A DNA stretch of 31,439 bases from a virus: positions 1 through 31,439 of IMG/VR virus record IMGVR_UViG_3300025590_000027, one strand, 5' to 3'. The position numbers were made by a program, and so were the translations under genes. Numbering within the stretch: the stretch's first letter is position 1; each line of letters begins with the position of its first letter. This document shows, in pieces, positions 25,201 through 31,439 of this stretch. The notes under the pieces are model-generated. The model saw only the letters and a program-made list of their open reading frames with translations. It searched no databases and was not told where the DNA came from.

Positions 25201-27738
25201 AACCCAAATATAGCAAATCAATCTACACCAGAGCAAAGATTACAACGAGACGAACTTGGTCTACCGTGGGCGGATATTAGAACTGAATACAAAAATACTG
25301 TAGAGACATTTGAAAAATATACAAAAAAATTAGAAAAAAATGAAGAAAAGCTTCGAGGCTTGGTAGAAAAAAGGCGTAAAGCTCAAAACGAATCTACTAG
25401 GCTTGAAGAGAAAAAGTCTGACACAACAGTCGATATAATTAATTTACAAAAAAATATAGATAAAGACAAATCAACTATTAAAAGGCTTGGGGGTGATGCA
25501 GTAAAAATAGAAGATAAATCAGGAGAGAATGCCTCAAAAGGCACAACTACCGCTGTAGGCAAAGCAACTGAGGCTATAAAATTATTGCCAACACAAATTG
25601 CCGATTTGCTAAAGGGGCTTCCTCTTATTGGCGAAGCAATTGCTTTGACGCAGCAAAAAAATAAACAGGATCAAACTTTTAAAAGAGAGTTTGAATTTAA
25701 TTATTTAACAGGTGAAAAACCTACACTAAAAACTCTTAATGAAATAACAAAAGATTTTTTTACTCCTGCAGCTCCTATTGATTTTACTCCTGCAGCTCCT
25801 ATTGATGTATCAGGTACTGTAGCAAAAACTGCAGCTAGTGTAAAAGAAGTTGAATCTAAGAGTAATGATAGTCAAACAAAACTAGATTTACAAAGAAATA
25901 AGTCATTATTAGATATAAACGCAAGTATTCAAACTGCTAACTCTTTAGCTGCTCAAGCTGCCGCACAGCAACAAGATACTTTAGGACAGTCTTTATTTAA
26001 AGCTAGAACATCTTTTGCAACTCAAGATTTAAAAAGTTCTTTGGTTACTGGGACAGCCGCTAAAGCTGGTATCGAAGTGGGTAAAAAAGGAGGTAGTAAT
26101 GAAGAAAGAGTTTTGGCTGAAAACAAGATTCTAGCTACACTTGAACTGGAGGCTGAAATTGCTAGCGAAATAGACGCAGCTAAAAAAGTTGCTCTTGAAT
26201 TCCAGTTAGAAAAGACTATTCAAATAGCAGAACTTAACACTAAGATTGCTGATCTTTTACAAGCTGGTGACCTTGATGGTGCTAGGGTGTTGTTGACTAA
26301 TATAAAAGAAATAGAGAACAGAACCCTTAGTATAGGTAAACAGCTTTATGCGGCTCTTGTTGTAACTCCTGAACAAGGCAAAGAAAATTTCAAAACCGCT
26401 TTTGTAAATGCTTCTGTTCAATTCAGAGATAATGTCATAGAAGGAATGACGGAAGCAATAACACAAGGGGGAGATTTAAAAGATATTCTTTTAGACGCTG
26501 CTACATCTTTCTTAAAAGAACTTTACAAAGCTAACTTACAAAGTATAGCAGGAGACTTGTCTAATGCATTTTCAAGTGTTGGAAAATCTATTTCATCAGC
26601 GCTGGGTTATGCCGCTGGAGGTAAAGTTACTGGAGGTAGTGGGGCTCGAGATGATGTGCCAGCAATGCTCATGGGTGGAGAATACGTGGTGAAAAAAAGT
26701 TCTGTATCAAAATTCGGAGAAAAATTTATGGACTCCATTAACCGAGGCGTTGTCCCAGGTTACAACCAAGGAGGCTTGGTTAAAGAAGACGAAAACGAAT
26801 TAAGAAACGCACCAGCGCAAACTGGAAAAGGTGGATTCTTTACTCCAGGAATTGAAGGTTATGGAGAAATATCTGGAAGACAGAATCTGCTTGATTTTGC
26901 AACTCAGGGGTCTACTGCTGGGTTAACAGATGTAATATCTGATTTGGGAGGAACTGGCGCATATATAAATCTTGAGCCAGAAAGCGGAAGGTTGACAAAC
27001 TTTGGAAGAAATGTTGGTACCCCAGAACAAGTTAGAGTGCAAGACGCCAAAAGACAAGCTCTCGGATTGGTTTTTGAATGGCAGGAAGTGAGGGATAGAC
27101 AACGCTTTGAATATGAGCAGAGAGAAAAGGAGCGTAAGAAAGCCCTAAAGAGAGCACTGCTTTCAGCAGCCATATCAGCTGCTACTGGATTTGTTACTGA
27201 TAAGATTACTGGTAGCTTTGGTAGTGGCGGTGAACCATTTGGACCAGATGGTTCACCGCCACAAACGATCGATAGTCCAATCCGTTCCGCTTCTGCAAGG
27301 CCTCCAAATTTTGCTACTGGAGGAATGATTCCTCCTCAACCTGGGGTGGATACAGTTCCAACTATGTTGAATGGAGGTGAGTTTATAATGAACAGCGCCG
27401 CAGTAAGTAGAGTAGGAGAGTCTAATCTGCAAGGCTTAAATGCTGGTGGTCAAAGTATAGAGTCGGACACTGGCATAAGCAAAGATGTCATAGATAAGCT
27501 TGAAGATTTGATTGATGTTTCAAAAGATAAAGTTGGGGATATAAATATTACAATAAATGGCGTAGGAGGTCAAACACAAGGCGCAGGGAGTCAACAAGAA
27601 CAAGGGCAACAAGCACAAACAGGAGCCATGGGTCAGGGAACAAATGAAGATAACAAGAGAATGGCTAATCTTATTAAAGAGCAGGTCCTGCTTGTTTTGT
27701 CAGACGAAAAAAGATTGGGTGGTCAATTAAGAAGATAA
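19234..27738 (+). CDS. Tape measure protein with embedded extra domains
   Basis: The 2834-residue protein sets tail length and is ejected first. Residues about 100-300 match the TP901-type tape measure core (GTEQTFDTVAEAALELSRQG, SGLSASEAVAGLTAAVNSF, ARGGAVIGNSFKTIFTRIG). A membrane-like stretch lies at 424-447 and another near 1181-1195. (I/V)PNFA occurs at 585-589, 607-611, 642-646, 739-743, 1024-1028 and 1081-1085, with PPNFA at 2690-2694. Between the fourth and fifth copies lies a 280-residue domain with E876, D901 and E924-x-K926, a PD-(D/E)XK-like order. Residues 1350-2000 are coiled coil. Two VPxML-x-GGE motifs (2475-2483, 2708-2716) mark the usual C-terminal region. It is preceded by putative chaperones and followed by minor tail genes. 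Confidence 0.85.
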   Translation: MPIKIPVVQTGLEKSIADSAKKAGRNLKINLGTNAKDIKSLEQPLGRITGQADEFTKSMEAANARVLAFGASVGIINSVVQSFKILISTTIEVEKSLAKINSILKTNASGLSDLKDQIFSIAKGTEQTFDTVAEAALELSRQGLSATEVTKRLNDSLILARLSGLSASEAVAGLTAAVNSFTKAGLTTSEVLNKISNAANQFAVSERDLIEGFKRSASVAELAGVSIDELGGIITAVQQKTARGGAVIGNSFKTIFTRIGRKDNLNLLKSLGVDITDVQGKILPATKLIENLAGKLDSLNEIQVRSITQKIGGGFQIAPLLAALSDYSSESSVAIKATEAFRNATDEAYQKNIVLNKTLAASINSTVLSVKELANALGEIGVTDTFKSIIGSVGAFVETIKKVLTGEGIGSTFARGVVSGISSVLIKGGLALFALLVGKLTLQLAKFGVESFKTFFGLNKAAKQLENTQRQIAATLLKDSSIRKQILNIENSTATVAVKRAQQAAVFTTALNEQLRIVTQINRISGSISGPVVRGTQKVRSQGLVDSSRTGSVRGAGGFLPIGAEQKDINRGVGGAPKGSKPVVIPNFAFGMGKRGTMVANDSEYIVPNFAGGGSAIFNQDMVNNIGLPEGAKKINSAGGFIPNFAYTLGTNKDNIAIRSVTSPLDKKTGGRKRGTGAVKQAIQAAVTKANERGFAKITADIISDSSLGAFTKYFGRAKRGKNVWDKSEFRKNAAGGYVPNFAKEYINQRGQDFVLLTGSYGEDKADSSFYAVKDKKNQTRIYESAEKAGQKGFGEELLTKVDVPTYQARKPKGDAGGSSYIDKLEAEIRDLGADQAVKTAGGISSPINVRSESANELKGRFQKGAVNSLAGSVFEVALASLLDGDGFKDYASRTENSLIDLPKSKGIYEAFGVKEGQGKSGAEVKGSSSKTLQKSAAKKFFDVLVGSKPAFVRKGNEVDQADLVGKKLLNEDAKTLGFLKKGPNGRFPNGTYTIKQGDLSRLEGRSFTSDKRGILESSASGYIPNFANQETPLENAIRRERAAGLNANQIRVNQSGKLRNSQNPQGLAVTNTRDEPTGRIPNFAITKDTLSDSGISSSSVKAFASSLDSLNKKIAELNQEVQKGTKSYEEASKEASEYAKTLAEGKKKISGVAKEGISNVASGSIEKKEEKVRGDTTAKLIGLSAIAFTLQGAFSSIEGELTGFQKGLAGAAESAAGAVTTFALFESFGQDLTDTNSGLLGLINGKGEGKGGGPGTLGLLGGKGGKTGKKFATGLSKTLKFVTKNFTKLLPFVGQAVVAFQGLSAAFKFLKGIELLKPLTDVIQKGIDGFKGFFTNIAEKLNIIDTPAEKAAQALSKLGEAAIQSGLDLSKGPINLAEGRLSSRRAALAGAKGEDGKLLTDPAEIVRELLNKRSERGGGVLGTISTGDKNDKTLGEEISKQFERGILNTLGTEDRKVIIDNPEKIGEVLDKQFNKLSKDQQREARAGVGKITGLQSKLERAKTEGDVEEQERLQKLLIKEEESQANILKILIEKSKERNKEEEFQKKIVKLDSERFKIQLDSNLERAKTLASIKTEAQFQLELEASSGRAGKLRKDQIAKEIRGLEAQKKLNQDISNAFVKRIQGNQAIQNVLQPDATDKIKQETANKIKDILVDTNIILLSGKKIEGDIANIVEDRLSKISGIEKLSGDIVSVIRTEITEITKKAQLEQAITEQANARLRLLKLETEEVSEQRRQRDLQREAGEIEARSSSNKNIRALEIDKLKEEANLVGVFGSRNQAGGKKRIANLDFEIGQEQIKEEKRQFLVGEQNQLRDRIRSSGFGIDKERSQEAIVDSATLENLPKIAGQIETAIVLQRRQQEEQAKKDLAAAEAIIQGQRQNVADFSTASKTATTAMKTNVDLFGSWVSKLVNKEAIDVAFKNIKESESSLSTKKDEVKTLDKSIIKEEFVISNLSNQISKTNSDISKAAEILSKLKPRFDRILAAGGKNPNIANQSTPEQRLQRDELGLPWADIRTEYKNTVETFEKYTKKLEKNEEKLRGLVEKRRKAQNESTRLEEKKSDTTVDIINLQKNIDKDKSTIKRLGGDAVKIEDKSGENASKGTTTAVGKATEAIKLLPTQIADLLKGLPLIGEAIALTQQKNKQDQTFKREFEFNYLTGEKPTLKTLNEITKDFFTPAAPIDFTPAAPIDVSGTVAKTAASVKEVESKSNDSQTKLDLQRNKSLLDINASIQTANSLAAQAAAQQQDTLGQSLFKARTSFATQDLKSSLVTGTAAKAGIEVGKKGGSNEERVLAENKILATLELEAEIASEIDAAKKVALEFQLEKTIQIAELNTKIADLLQAGDLDGARVLLTNIKEIENRTLSIGKQLYAALVVTPEQGKENFKTAFVNASVQFRDNVIEGMTEAITQGGDLKDILLDAATSFLKELYKANLQSIAGDLSNAFSSVGKSISSALGYAAGGKVTGGSGARDDVPAMLMGGEYVVKKSSVSKFGEKFMDSINRGVVPGYNQGGLVKEDENELRNAPAQTGKGGFFTPGIEGYGEISGRQNLLDFATQGSTAGLTDVISDLGGTGAYINLEPESGRLTNFGRNVGTPEQVRVQDAKRQALGLVFEWQEVRDRQRFEYEQREKERKKALKRALLSAAISAATGFVTDKITGSFGSGGEPFGPDGSPPQTIDSPIRSASARPPNFATGGMIPPQPGVDTVPTMLNGGEFIMNSAAVSRVGESNLQGLNAGGQSIESDTGISKDVIDKLEDLIDVSKDKVGDINITINGVGGQTQGAGSQQEQGQQAQTGAMGQGTNEDNKRMANLIKEQVLLVLSDEKRLGGQLRR
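20986..22488 (+). repeat. Cluster of six (I/V)PNFA motifs in the tape measure gene
   Basis: Six copies are coded at 20986-21000, 21052-21066, 21157-21171, 21448-21462, 22303-22317 and 22474-22488. Most are preceded by Gly-Gly-aromatic or Ser-Gly-Tyr (GGFIPNFA, GGYVPNFA, SGYIPNFA). Spacer lengths are about 17, 30, 92, 280 and 52 residues. Codons differ between copies (CCT AAC TTT GCC, CCA AAC TTT GCA, CCT AAC TTC GCA), so the motif is kept at protein level and is not a recent DNA duplication. Role unknown: linker, cleavage site or docking motif. Confidence 0.85.
21463..22302 (+). other. Embedded 280-residue domain, PD-(D/E)XK nuclease-like
   Basis: Tape measure residues 744-1023, bracketed by PNFA motifs. 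Residues 870-880 (LAGSVFEVALA) hold E876, IDLPK holds D901, and GAEVKGS holds E924 and K926. The order Glu, Asp, Glu-x-Lys and the surrounding hydrophobic strands fit the core of PD-(D/E)XK nucleases. A Gly/Lys/Ser-rich N-terminal part precedes it. This is a pattern match by eye and could be chance; no domain search was possible. Confidence 0.4.
25759..25806 (+). repeat. 24-bp perfect tandem duplication in the tape measure gene
   Basis: Two perfect 24-base copies (25759-25782 and 25783-25806) encode FTPAAPID twice, residues 2176-2191. Identical at the base level, so the duplication is recent. It adds 8 residues to a Pro-rich hinge between coiled-coil regions. Confidence 0.9.
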
Positions 27739-27740
27739 AA

Positions 27741-28535
27741 ATGTTTGAAGCTAAGTTTAATCACGAATCTAGGTTTTTTGCTGGGGATTATGAGGTTTCT
27801 GGAATAGAAACCTTAAATATAAGCTATTCTGCTGGTGCAAAAATGGAATACCCACTTGGAACTAGAAAAGGTTTTAATTCAGTACTAAGTCAAAATAATC
27901 AAACACTGACAATAAACAGAAATTTAATATATGAAGATTATTTGTTAAATTACACTGGCAATAATTCTATTGATGGGAGTATATATTACGACGGTATTCA
28001 TTATGGATTTAATGAGGGGTATTTGTCTTCCTACTCTTTAAACTGTGCTGTCGGTTCCTCTCCTAGAAGTTCTGTAAATATATTTATATTAGACGAAATG
28101 ACTACAGGTGTTGACGCAAGCGACAATTTCCAAGTAGCGCCTCACCCTTTGATAGATATACCAAGCCAAGGATCTATAACTGTATCTTGCGATAATTCTT
28201 CGACAAATAGAGTTTCTAATTTTGATTATTCAATCAACTTAAAAAGGAAACCTCTTTATGGAATTTGTAATAAAGAACATCAAGATATATTATTGGTGCC
28301 TCCAGTTGAATACTCTTGTTCTATACAAATTGATGTAGATGATGCTTTTCTTGCTAATTCTTGGGATTTTTTCGAAGAAAGAGAAAATAAAAGTGTTAAT
28401 TTAAATATAAAAGGTAGGGGCGGAACTAATTTGCAGAGTGTAAGTATACCTAATGCTAGCTTAGTTGGTGAATCTTTAGATGTATCAGCTGATGGGGCGT
28501 TAAAGTTATCTTTAAACTACAAGGGGCATATCTAA
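27741..28535 (+). CDS. Tail-tube-like minor tail protein (paralogue 4)
   Basis: The 264-residue beta-rich protein follows the tape measure stop by 2 bases. It shares the family layout: an N-terminal GIETLNISYSAGAKMEYPLG segment, the central LSSYSLNCAVGSSPRSSVNIF signature and the C-terminal YSINLKRKPLYG...VEYSCSIQIDVDD segment. It is shorter than the main tube proteins. Position right after the tape measure gene is typical of the distal tail ring, which is itself a tube-fold protein in siphoviruses. That role is the best guess. Confidence 0.55.
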   Translation: MFEAKFNHESRFFAGDYEVSGIETLNISYSAGAKMEYPLGTRKGFNSVLSQNNQTLTINRNLIYEDYLLNYTGNNSIDGSIYYDGIHYGFNEGYLSSYSLNCAVGSSPRSSVNIFILDEMTTGVDASDNFQVAPHPLIDIPSQGSITVSCDNSSTNRVSNFDYSINLKRKPLYGICNKEHQDILLVPPVEYSCSIQIDVDDAFLANSWDFFEERENKSVNLNIKGRGGTNLQSVSIPNASLVGESLDVSADGALKLSLNYKGHI

Positions 28536-29557
28536 TGGCTACGAATTATTCATCAGGGGAACTGTATTATGATAGGAGTGAAAATCTATCTGGTATACAA
28601 AGCGCTTTGGTTTCGGATTATGACCCCACTTTCGGGAGTTCTGTTACCTTTTCTTCCAGTCTTAGAGAATATCGTCAAGATGATAATTATTTTTATATTC
28701 ATCCAAAAGACGTAAATTCTTTAAAGGCTTCTTATCAGGTTGTTTTTAAAGAAAACGGAAACGATGCAGTTAAGTTGGTAAACGAGCTAGAAAAAAAAGG
28801 AGGACATATTCCGTTTTATCTGAAAACTGATCGAGACGTATACAAAGATACATATGGATATTGTGATTCTTATAGTGTGACCCATAAGAATGAAAATAGT
28901 TTTGAAATAAGAGTAGACTTTAACGCCGATGAAATTCCGAATCTTTTTGAATGGAAAAGTAAATCTTATGTAAATTTTCCATTTAAAAAATGGAATGGAA
29001 ATAATAAGAGCTACAAAAAAAATGATGTTGTTTATTATAAAGGTGACGCTGGAAGTCAGAATAAGATATATAACTTTTTTTATTGCATTAGAGATCATGT
29101 TTCTACAGAGTTTGTGACGCCAAACGTTTTTATAGCAGAAGAAACATCTCCGTGGACAAGAGAATTTTGTTGGTGTCCAGACGCAAAGTGGCAAAACTCT
29201 GTGTCTTTTGACATTTCAAGGTTTGAATCAGATTTTTCACAAAGAGAAAAAAATAGAATTAATTCGGCTGTTTTTCCGATTGACTATAAATTTACAGCGA
29301 TAGACACAAAACAGTTGAAGGCTATGCTTCATTTTTTAGAGACAAGGGGTGGTTATATGAGATTTAAACACAGAATACCTTCTTTGTATAATAGGCCTAA
29401 GATTTTAATTGCCACAGAATGGACTCATACTTGGTTGGGTTGTGATACTCATGAACTGTCTATAAAAATGAAAGAAGATCCTCTTGGTTCTTTAAGTGAA
29501 AATTTCGAAGAACAAGTAGGAGGCTTCACCTACACATTCCCATTTGAACTATCATAA
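28535..29557 (+). CDS. gpM-like minor tail protein, duplicated, with carbohydrate-binding-like insert
   Basis: The 340-residue protein starts and ends at TAATG overlaps. It appears to hold two related units: residues 70-145 (DAVKLVNELEKKGGHIPFYL...CDSYSVTHKNENSFEIRVDF) and 265-325 (DTKQLKAMLHFLETRGGYMRF...CDTHELSIKM). Both have a helix, GG-hydrophobic-F stretch and a late Cys-Asp strand, as in lambda M-type minor tail proteins. Between them, residues 150-216 (KKWNGNNKSYKKNDVVYY, then FFYCIRDHVST) resemble a CBM5/12-type chitin or polysaccharide-binding module, W...Y..GD.V.Y. It is probably part of the tail tip. Motif-level recognition only. Confidence 0.55.
   Translation: MATNYSSGELYYDRSENLSGIQSALVSDYDPTFGSSVTFSSSLREYRQDDNYFYIHPKDVNSLKASYQVVFKENGNDAVKLVNELEKKGGHIPFYLKTDRDVYKDTYGYCDSYSVTHKNENSFEIRVDFNADEIPNLFEWKSKSYVNFPFKKWNGNNKSYKKNDVVYYKGDAGSQNKIYNFFYCIRDHVSTEFVTPNVFIAEETSPWTREFCWCPDAKWQNSVSFDISRFESDFSQREKNRINSAVFPIDYKFTAIDTKQLKAMLHFLETRGGYMRFKHRIPSLYNRPKILIATEWTHTWLGCDTHELSIKMKEDPLGSLSENFEEQVGGFTYTFPFELS
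28982..29183 (+). other. Carbohydrate-binding-module-like segment (CBM5/12 type)
   Basis: Residues 150-216 of the minor tail protein: W153, then SYKKNDVVYYKGD, an aromatic strand FFYCIRDHVS and a further Trp (SPWTREFCW). The W/Y-GD-V-Y order is that of CBM5/12 modules. It interrupts two gpM-like units, as an inserted receptor-facing loop would. Confidence 0.4.
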
Positions 29558-31439
29558 TGAGAGATTTATTAAAAAGCAACAACACTCTTGTTTTAATAAC
29601 TGAGTCTCCAGCCTTTAAGGTAACAGATGAAACTGGTTATCTTTTTTCGGCTGTTCAAAATTCATCGTATTCATTCCAGATGGATAGAGCTAGTGTTAGA
29701 CAAATAGGGAGAAAAAAGCCACAGATAGATGATATCAATAGACATCCAGATGTCGATTTAAATATTGATTATTTTGCATCTCCAGCGATGTATAACGAAG
29801 TTCTTATGGGTTTGAATTTCTCAATTGGCAGAAATTTTGTTCCCGTTGGTTTATTGGAGGGCTTAAATGAAAAGTCTTATAATTTTCATTTTTACAACCA
29901 CCCAGAACAGGGTTCTGACGCAATAGAATATTTTAAGTCTGCTGATTTATCTATACCTAATAGCGGTGAGGTTATTTCTATAGGAAATGCATATTTAAAT
30001 AGTTATGGAATGAGTTTTCAAAATAATTCTATTCCTTTAGCAAGAGCTACTTATAAATGTTCAAATATCGAAGCATCTTTGTACGAAGGTCCAATTAAAT
30101 CTCCAGCAATAAATCTTCAAAGTGGAAATTCTTTAGGCGTTGGTAATATAAATTTGCAAGATTCGGTTTTATCTGGGACTGTAAACGAAATACCGTTTGA
30201 TTCGTCAAACCCCACTATAGTTAATAGCAGTTGCGGTCTTGATTTAAGACTTGAAAACATTCAAGTTGGAGGACAATCGATATCTGAAGAAGAGCACATT
30301 ATAGAGTCTTTCGATTTTAGGGTTAATTTAGAAAGAGTACCTTTGTATGGGCTTGGGTCTGATTATGTTTATGGTAGAAAAATACAATACCCAATAAGAG
30401 GTGACATTTCAATATCATCAAAAGTAGATAACTATGACTCTGGTTTTATCTCTGGCTTATTGGCTTCAGAAGAGGATTATGAATTTGAATTTACGGTTAG
30501 AGACGAACTTTTTGCTGTAAAACTTTTATTTGATAACGTCAAGCTGAACTCTTTTACATATTCTATGGGCGTAAATAATGAAATGATTTACGACGCAAAT
30601 TTTCAGTTTTTATCTTACGACAAGAAAGGTTTAAATGGTTGGCCATTTTCTCTTGGGCCAAGCGTCGTTTATGATTCTCTTGATTTACCTATTAGAAGTA
30701 CCGCAGAAAACATACCAACCCAATGGAGTCAAAACGATCTTACGGCTGCATTATTATATTTAGGTAATAATGTCTCTGAAGTTGGCGACTTTGCTTTCGA
30801 TGGTTGCCAAAACATAACAGGTAGACTTTTTGTCCCTGACACAGTATTATCTATTGGTCAAGGATCTTTTAAGGATTGCAGTAGTTTTGATGGTCTTTTG
30901 TTTTTAAGTGACTATCTTAAAGAAATTAAATCAGATGCATTTTTAAATTGTGTTGGTTTTGATAGCCTTTATCTGGGAAATAGTATATCTAGTGTAGGAG
31001 ACGGGGCTTTTTATAATTGTAATAGCATTACAGGAGATTTATCTATACCAGAAAGTTTAACAAGTATTGGTTCAGAAGCTTTTTATAATTGTTCTAGCTT
31101 TACTGAAAAAATAATTATTGGACAAAATGTTACAATCGGAGCAAACGGTTTCGAAGGTTGTAATTTCGATACATTAGAAGTATCAAATTCAGTAACTAAT
31201 GTGCAAAACGGAAATTATGATTATTGGTCAGATTGGGATATAAATTTATCTTTTGATTTATCTGTTAAAACAATTGGTGATTATTCTTTCGATAATTATA
31301 TTTTTATTGGAGATTTAAATATCCCTAAGTTTGCCGAAAATATAGGAAAGGGTGCTTTTTTAAACTGTCTAGGTTTTGATGGGTCTTTAAATTTTTTAGG
31401 GTCCAAACTCAAACTTATTGATAATAGCGGTTTTAAAAA
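29557..31439 (+). CDS. Tube-like/leucine-rich-repeat tail adhesin (paralogue 5), partial
   Basis: Starts at a TAATG overlap (29555-29559) and stays open to the window end, 627 codons so far. Residues 1-360 share the tube-like family layout: VQNSSYSFQMDRASVRQIG, LNSYGMSFQNNSIPLARATY and FRVNLERVPLYGLGS...ISISSKVDN. From about residue 390 a BspA-type leucine-rich repeat (LRR_5) begins, with nine copies of (I/V)-x2-x2-(A/S)-F-x2-C such as VGDFAFDGC, IGQGSFKDC, VGDGAFYNC, IGSEAFYNC and IGKGAFLNC, about 22-24 residues apart. The tube-like part would dock on the tail tip and the repeat would act as a host-surface ligand. The last repeats and the stop lie beyond the window. Confidence 0.65.
   Translation, partial: MRDLLKSNNTLVLITESPAFKVTDETGYLFSAVQNSSYSFQMDRASVRQIGRKKPQIDDINRHPDVDLNIDYFASPAMYNEVLMGLNFSIGRNFVPVGLLEGLNEKSYNFHFYNHPEQGSDAIEYFKSADLSIPNSGEVISIGNAYLNSYGMSFQNNSIPLARATYKCSNIEASLYEGPIKSPAINLQSGNSLGVGNINLQDSVLSGTVNEIPFDSSNPTIVNSSCGLDLRLENIQVGGQSISEEEHIIESFDFRVNLERVPLYGLGSDYVYGRKIQYPIRGDISISSKVDNYDSGFISGLLASEEDYEFEFTVRDELFAVKLLFDNVKLNSFTYSMGVNNEMIYDANFQFLSYDKKGLNGWPFSLGPSVVYDSLDLPIRSTAENIPTQWSQNDLTAALLYLGNNVSEVGDFAFDGCQNITGRLFVPDTVLSIGQGSFKDCSSFDGLLFLSDYLKEIKSDAFLNCVGFDSLYLGNSISSVGDGAFYNCNSITGDLSIPESLTSIGSEAFYNCSSFTEKIIIGQNVTIGANGFEGCNFDTLEVSNSVTNVQNGNYDYWSDWDINLSFDLSVKTIGDYSFDNYIFIGDLNIPKFAENIGKGAFLNCLGFDGSLNFLGSKLKLIDNSGFK
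30730..31439 (+). repeat. BspA-type leucine-rich-repeat coding region
   Basis: About nine repeats of 22-24 residues in the C-terminal part of the tail adhesin, each with a G-x2-(A/S)F-x2-C turn and a hydrophobic L.IP or LYLG strand. Repeat Cys are mostly kept. The DNA copies are diverged, so this is an old expansion. It continues past the window. Confidence 0.75.

Noticed and set aside
28787-29194. 135-codon hydrophobic open frame on the minus strand
   Set aside because: It lies entirely antisense to the well-supported minor tail gene and its Phe/Ile richness follows from AT-rich codons read backward.
1-31439. tRNA genes, CRISPR arrays, insertion sequences or integrase/attachment sites
   Set aside because: No cloverleaf-like sequence, no regularly spaced repeats, no transposase or integrase motif was seen on either strand.

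Overview
The window is about 31.4 kb of an AT-rich genome carrying the DNA-packaging, capsid and tail genes of a tailed double-stranded DNA bacteriophage. There are no tRNA genes, no insertion sequences and no cellular housekeeping genes. A tape measure protein of 2834 residues, tail-tube-like proteins and no visible sheath or contractile baseplate genes point to a siphovirus with a very long tail. The host cannot be read from the sequence. Many strongly expressed structural genes have A-rich leaders without a clear Shine-Dalgarno sequence, which is only a weak hint of a Bacteroidota-like host.

Layout on the + strand: the C-terminal end of a GIY-YIG (T5orf172/MUG113) nuclease (1-168); a tail-tube-like paralogue (193-1080); a 41-residue membrane microprotein (1135-1260); a zinc-ribbon protein overlapping a phage sigma factor with a four-Cys insert (1343-2357); a 24-residue membrane peptide; a putative small terminase; a C2H2/ERCC4-type nuclease; the large terminase (4397-6256); the portal (6330-8342); a fused prohead protease-scaffold (8317-9849); a putative decoration protein; the major capsid protein (10515-11633); and two small head or neck proteins up to 12727.

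The strand then flips. A terminator readable in both directions (12762-12789) separates the head genes from a minus-strand operon, 17117 down to 12817. That operon encodes putative head-closure, tail-completion and tail-terminator proteins and two closely related tail-tube proteins. From a 45-bp divergent intergenic region the + strand resumes: a small helical protein, two putative tail-assembly chaperones, the 8.5-kb tape measure gene (19234-27738), another tube-like paralogue, a gpM-like minor tail protein with an inserted carbohydrate-binding-like segment, and a tube-like/leucine-rich-repeat adhesin that runs off the window.

The most unusual things are: (1) the tape measure protein carries a repeated (I/V)PNFA motif that brackets extra domains, one with a PD-(D/E)XK-like residue pattern; (2) five tail-tube-family paralogues are spread over the locus, one fused to BspA-type leucine-rich repeats; (3) a phage sigma factor is encoded near a short GTGTA-type motif that recurs just upstream of nearly every transcription unit with a real intergenic gap; (4) an XPF/ERCC4-like nuclease with a C2H2 finger sits inside the packaging operon; (5) codon usage changes inside the protease-scaffold gene exactly at a likely internal start.
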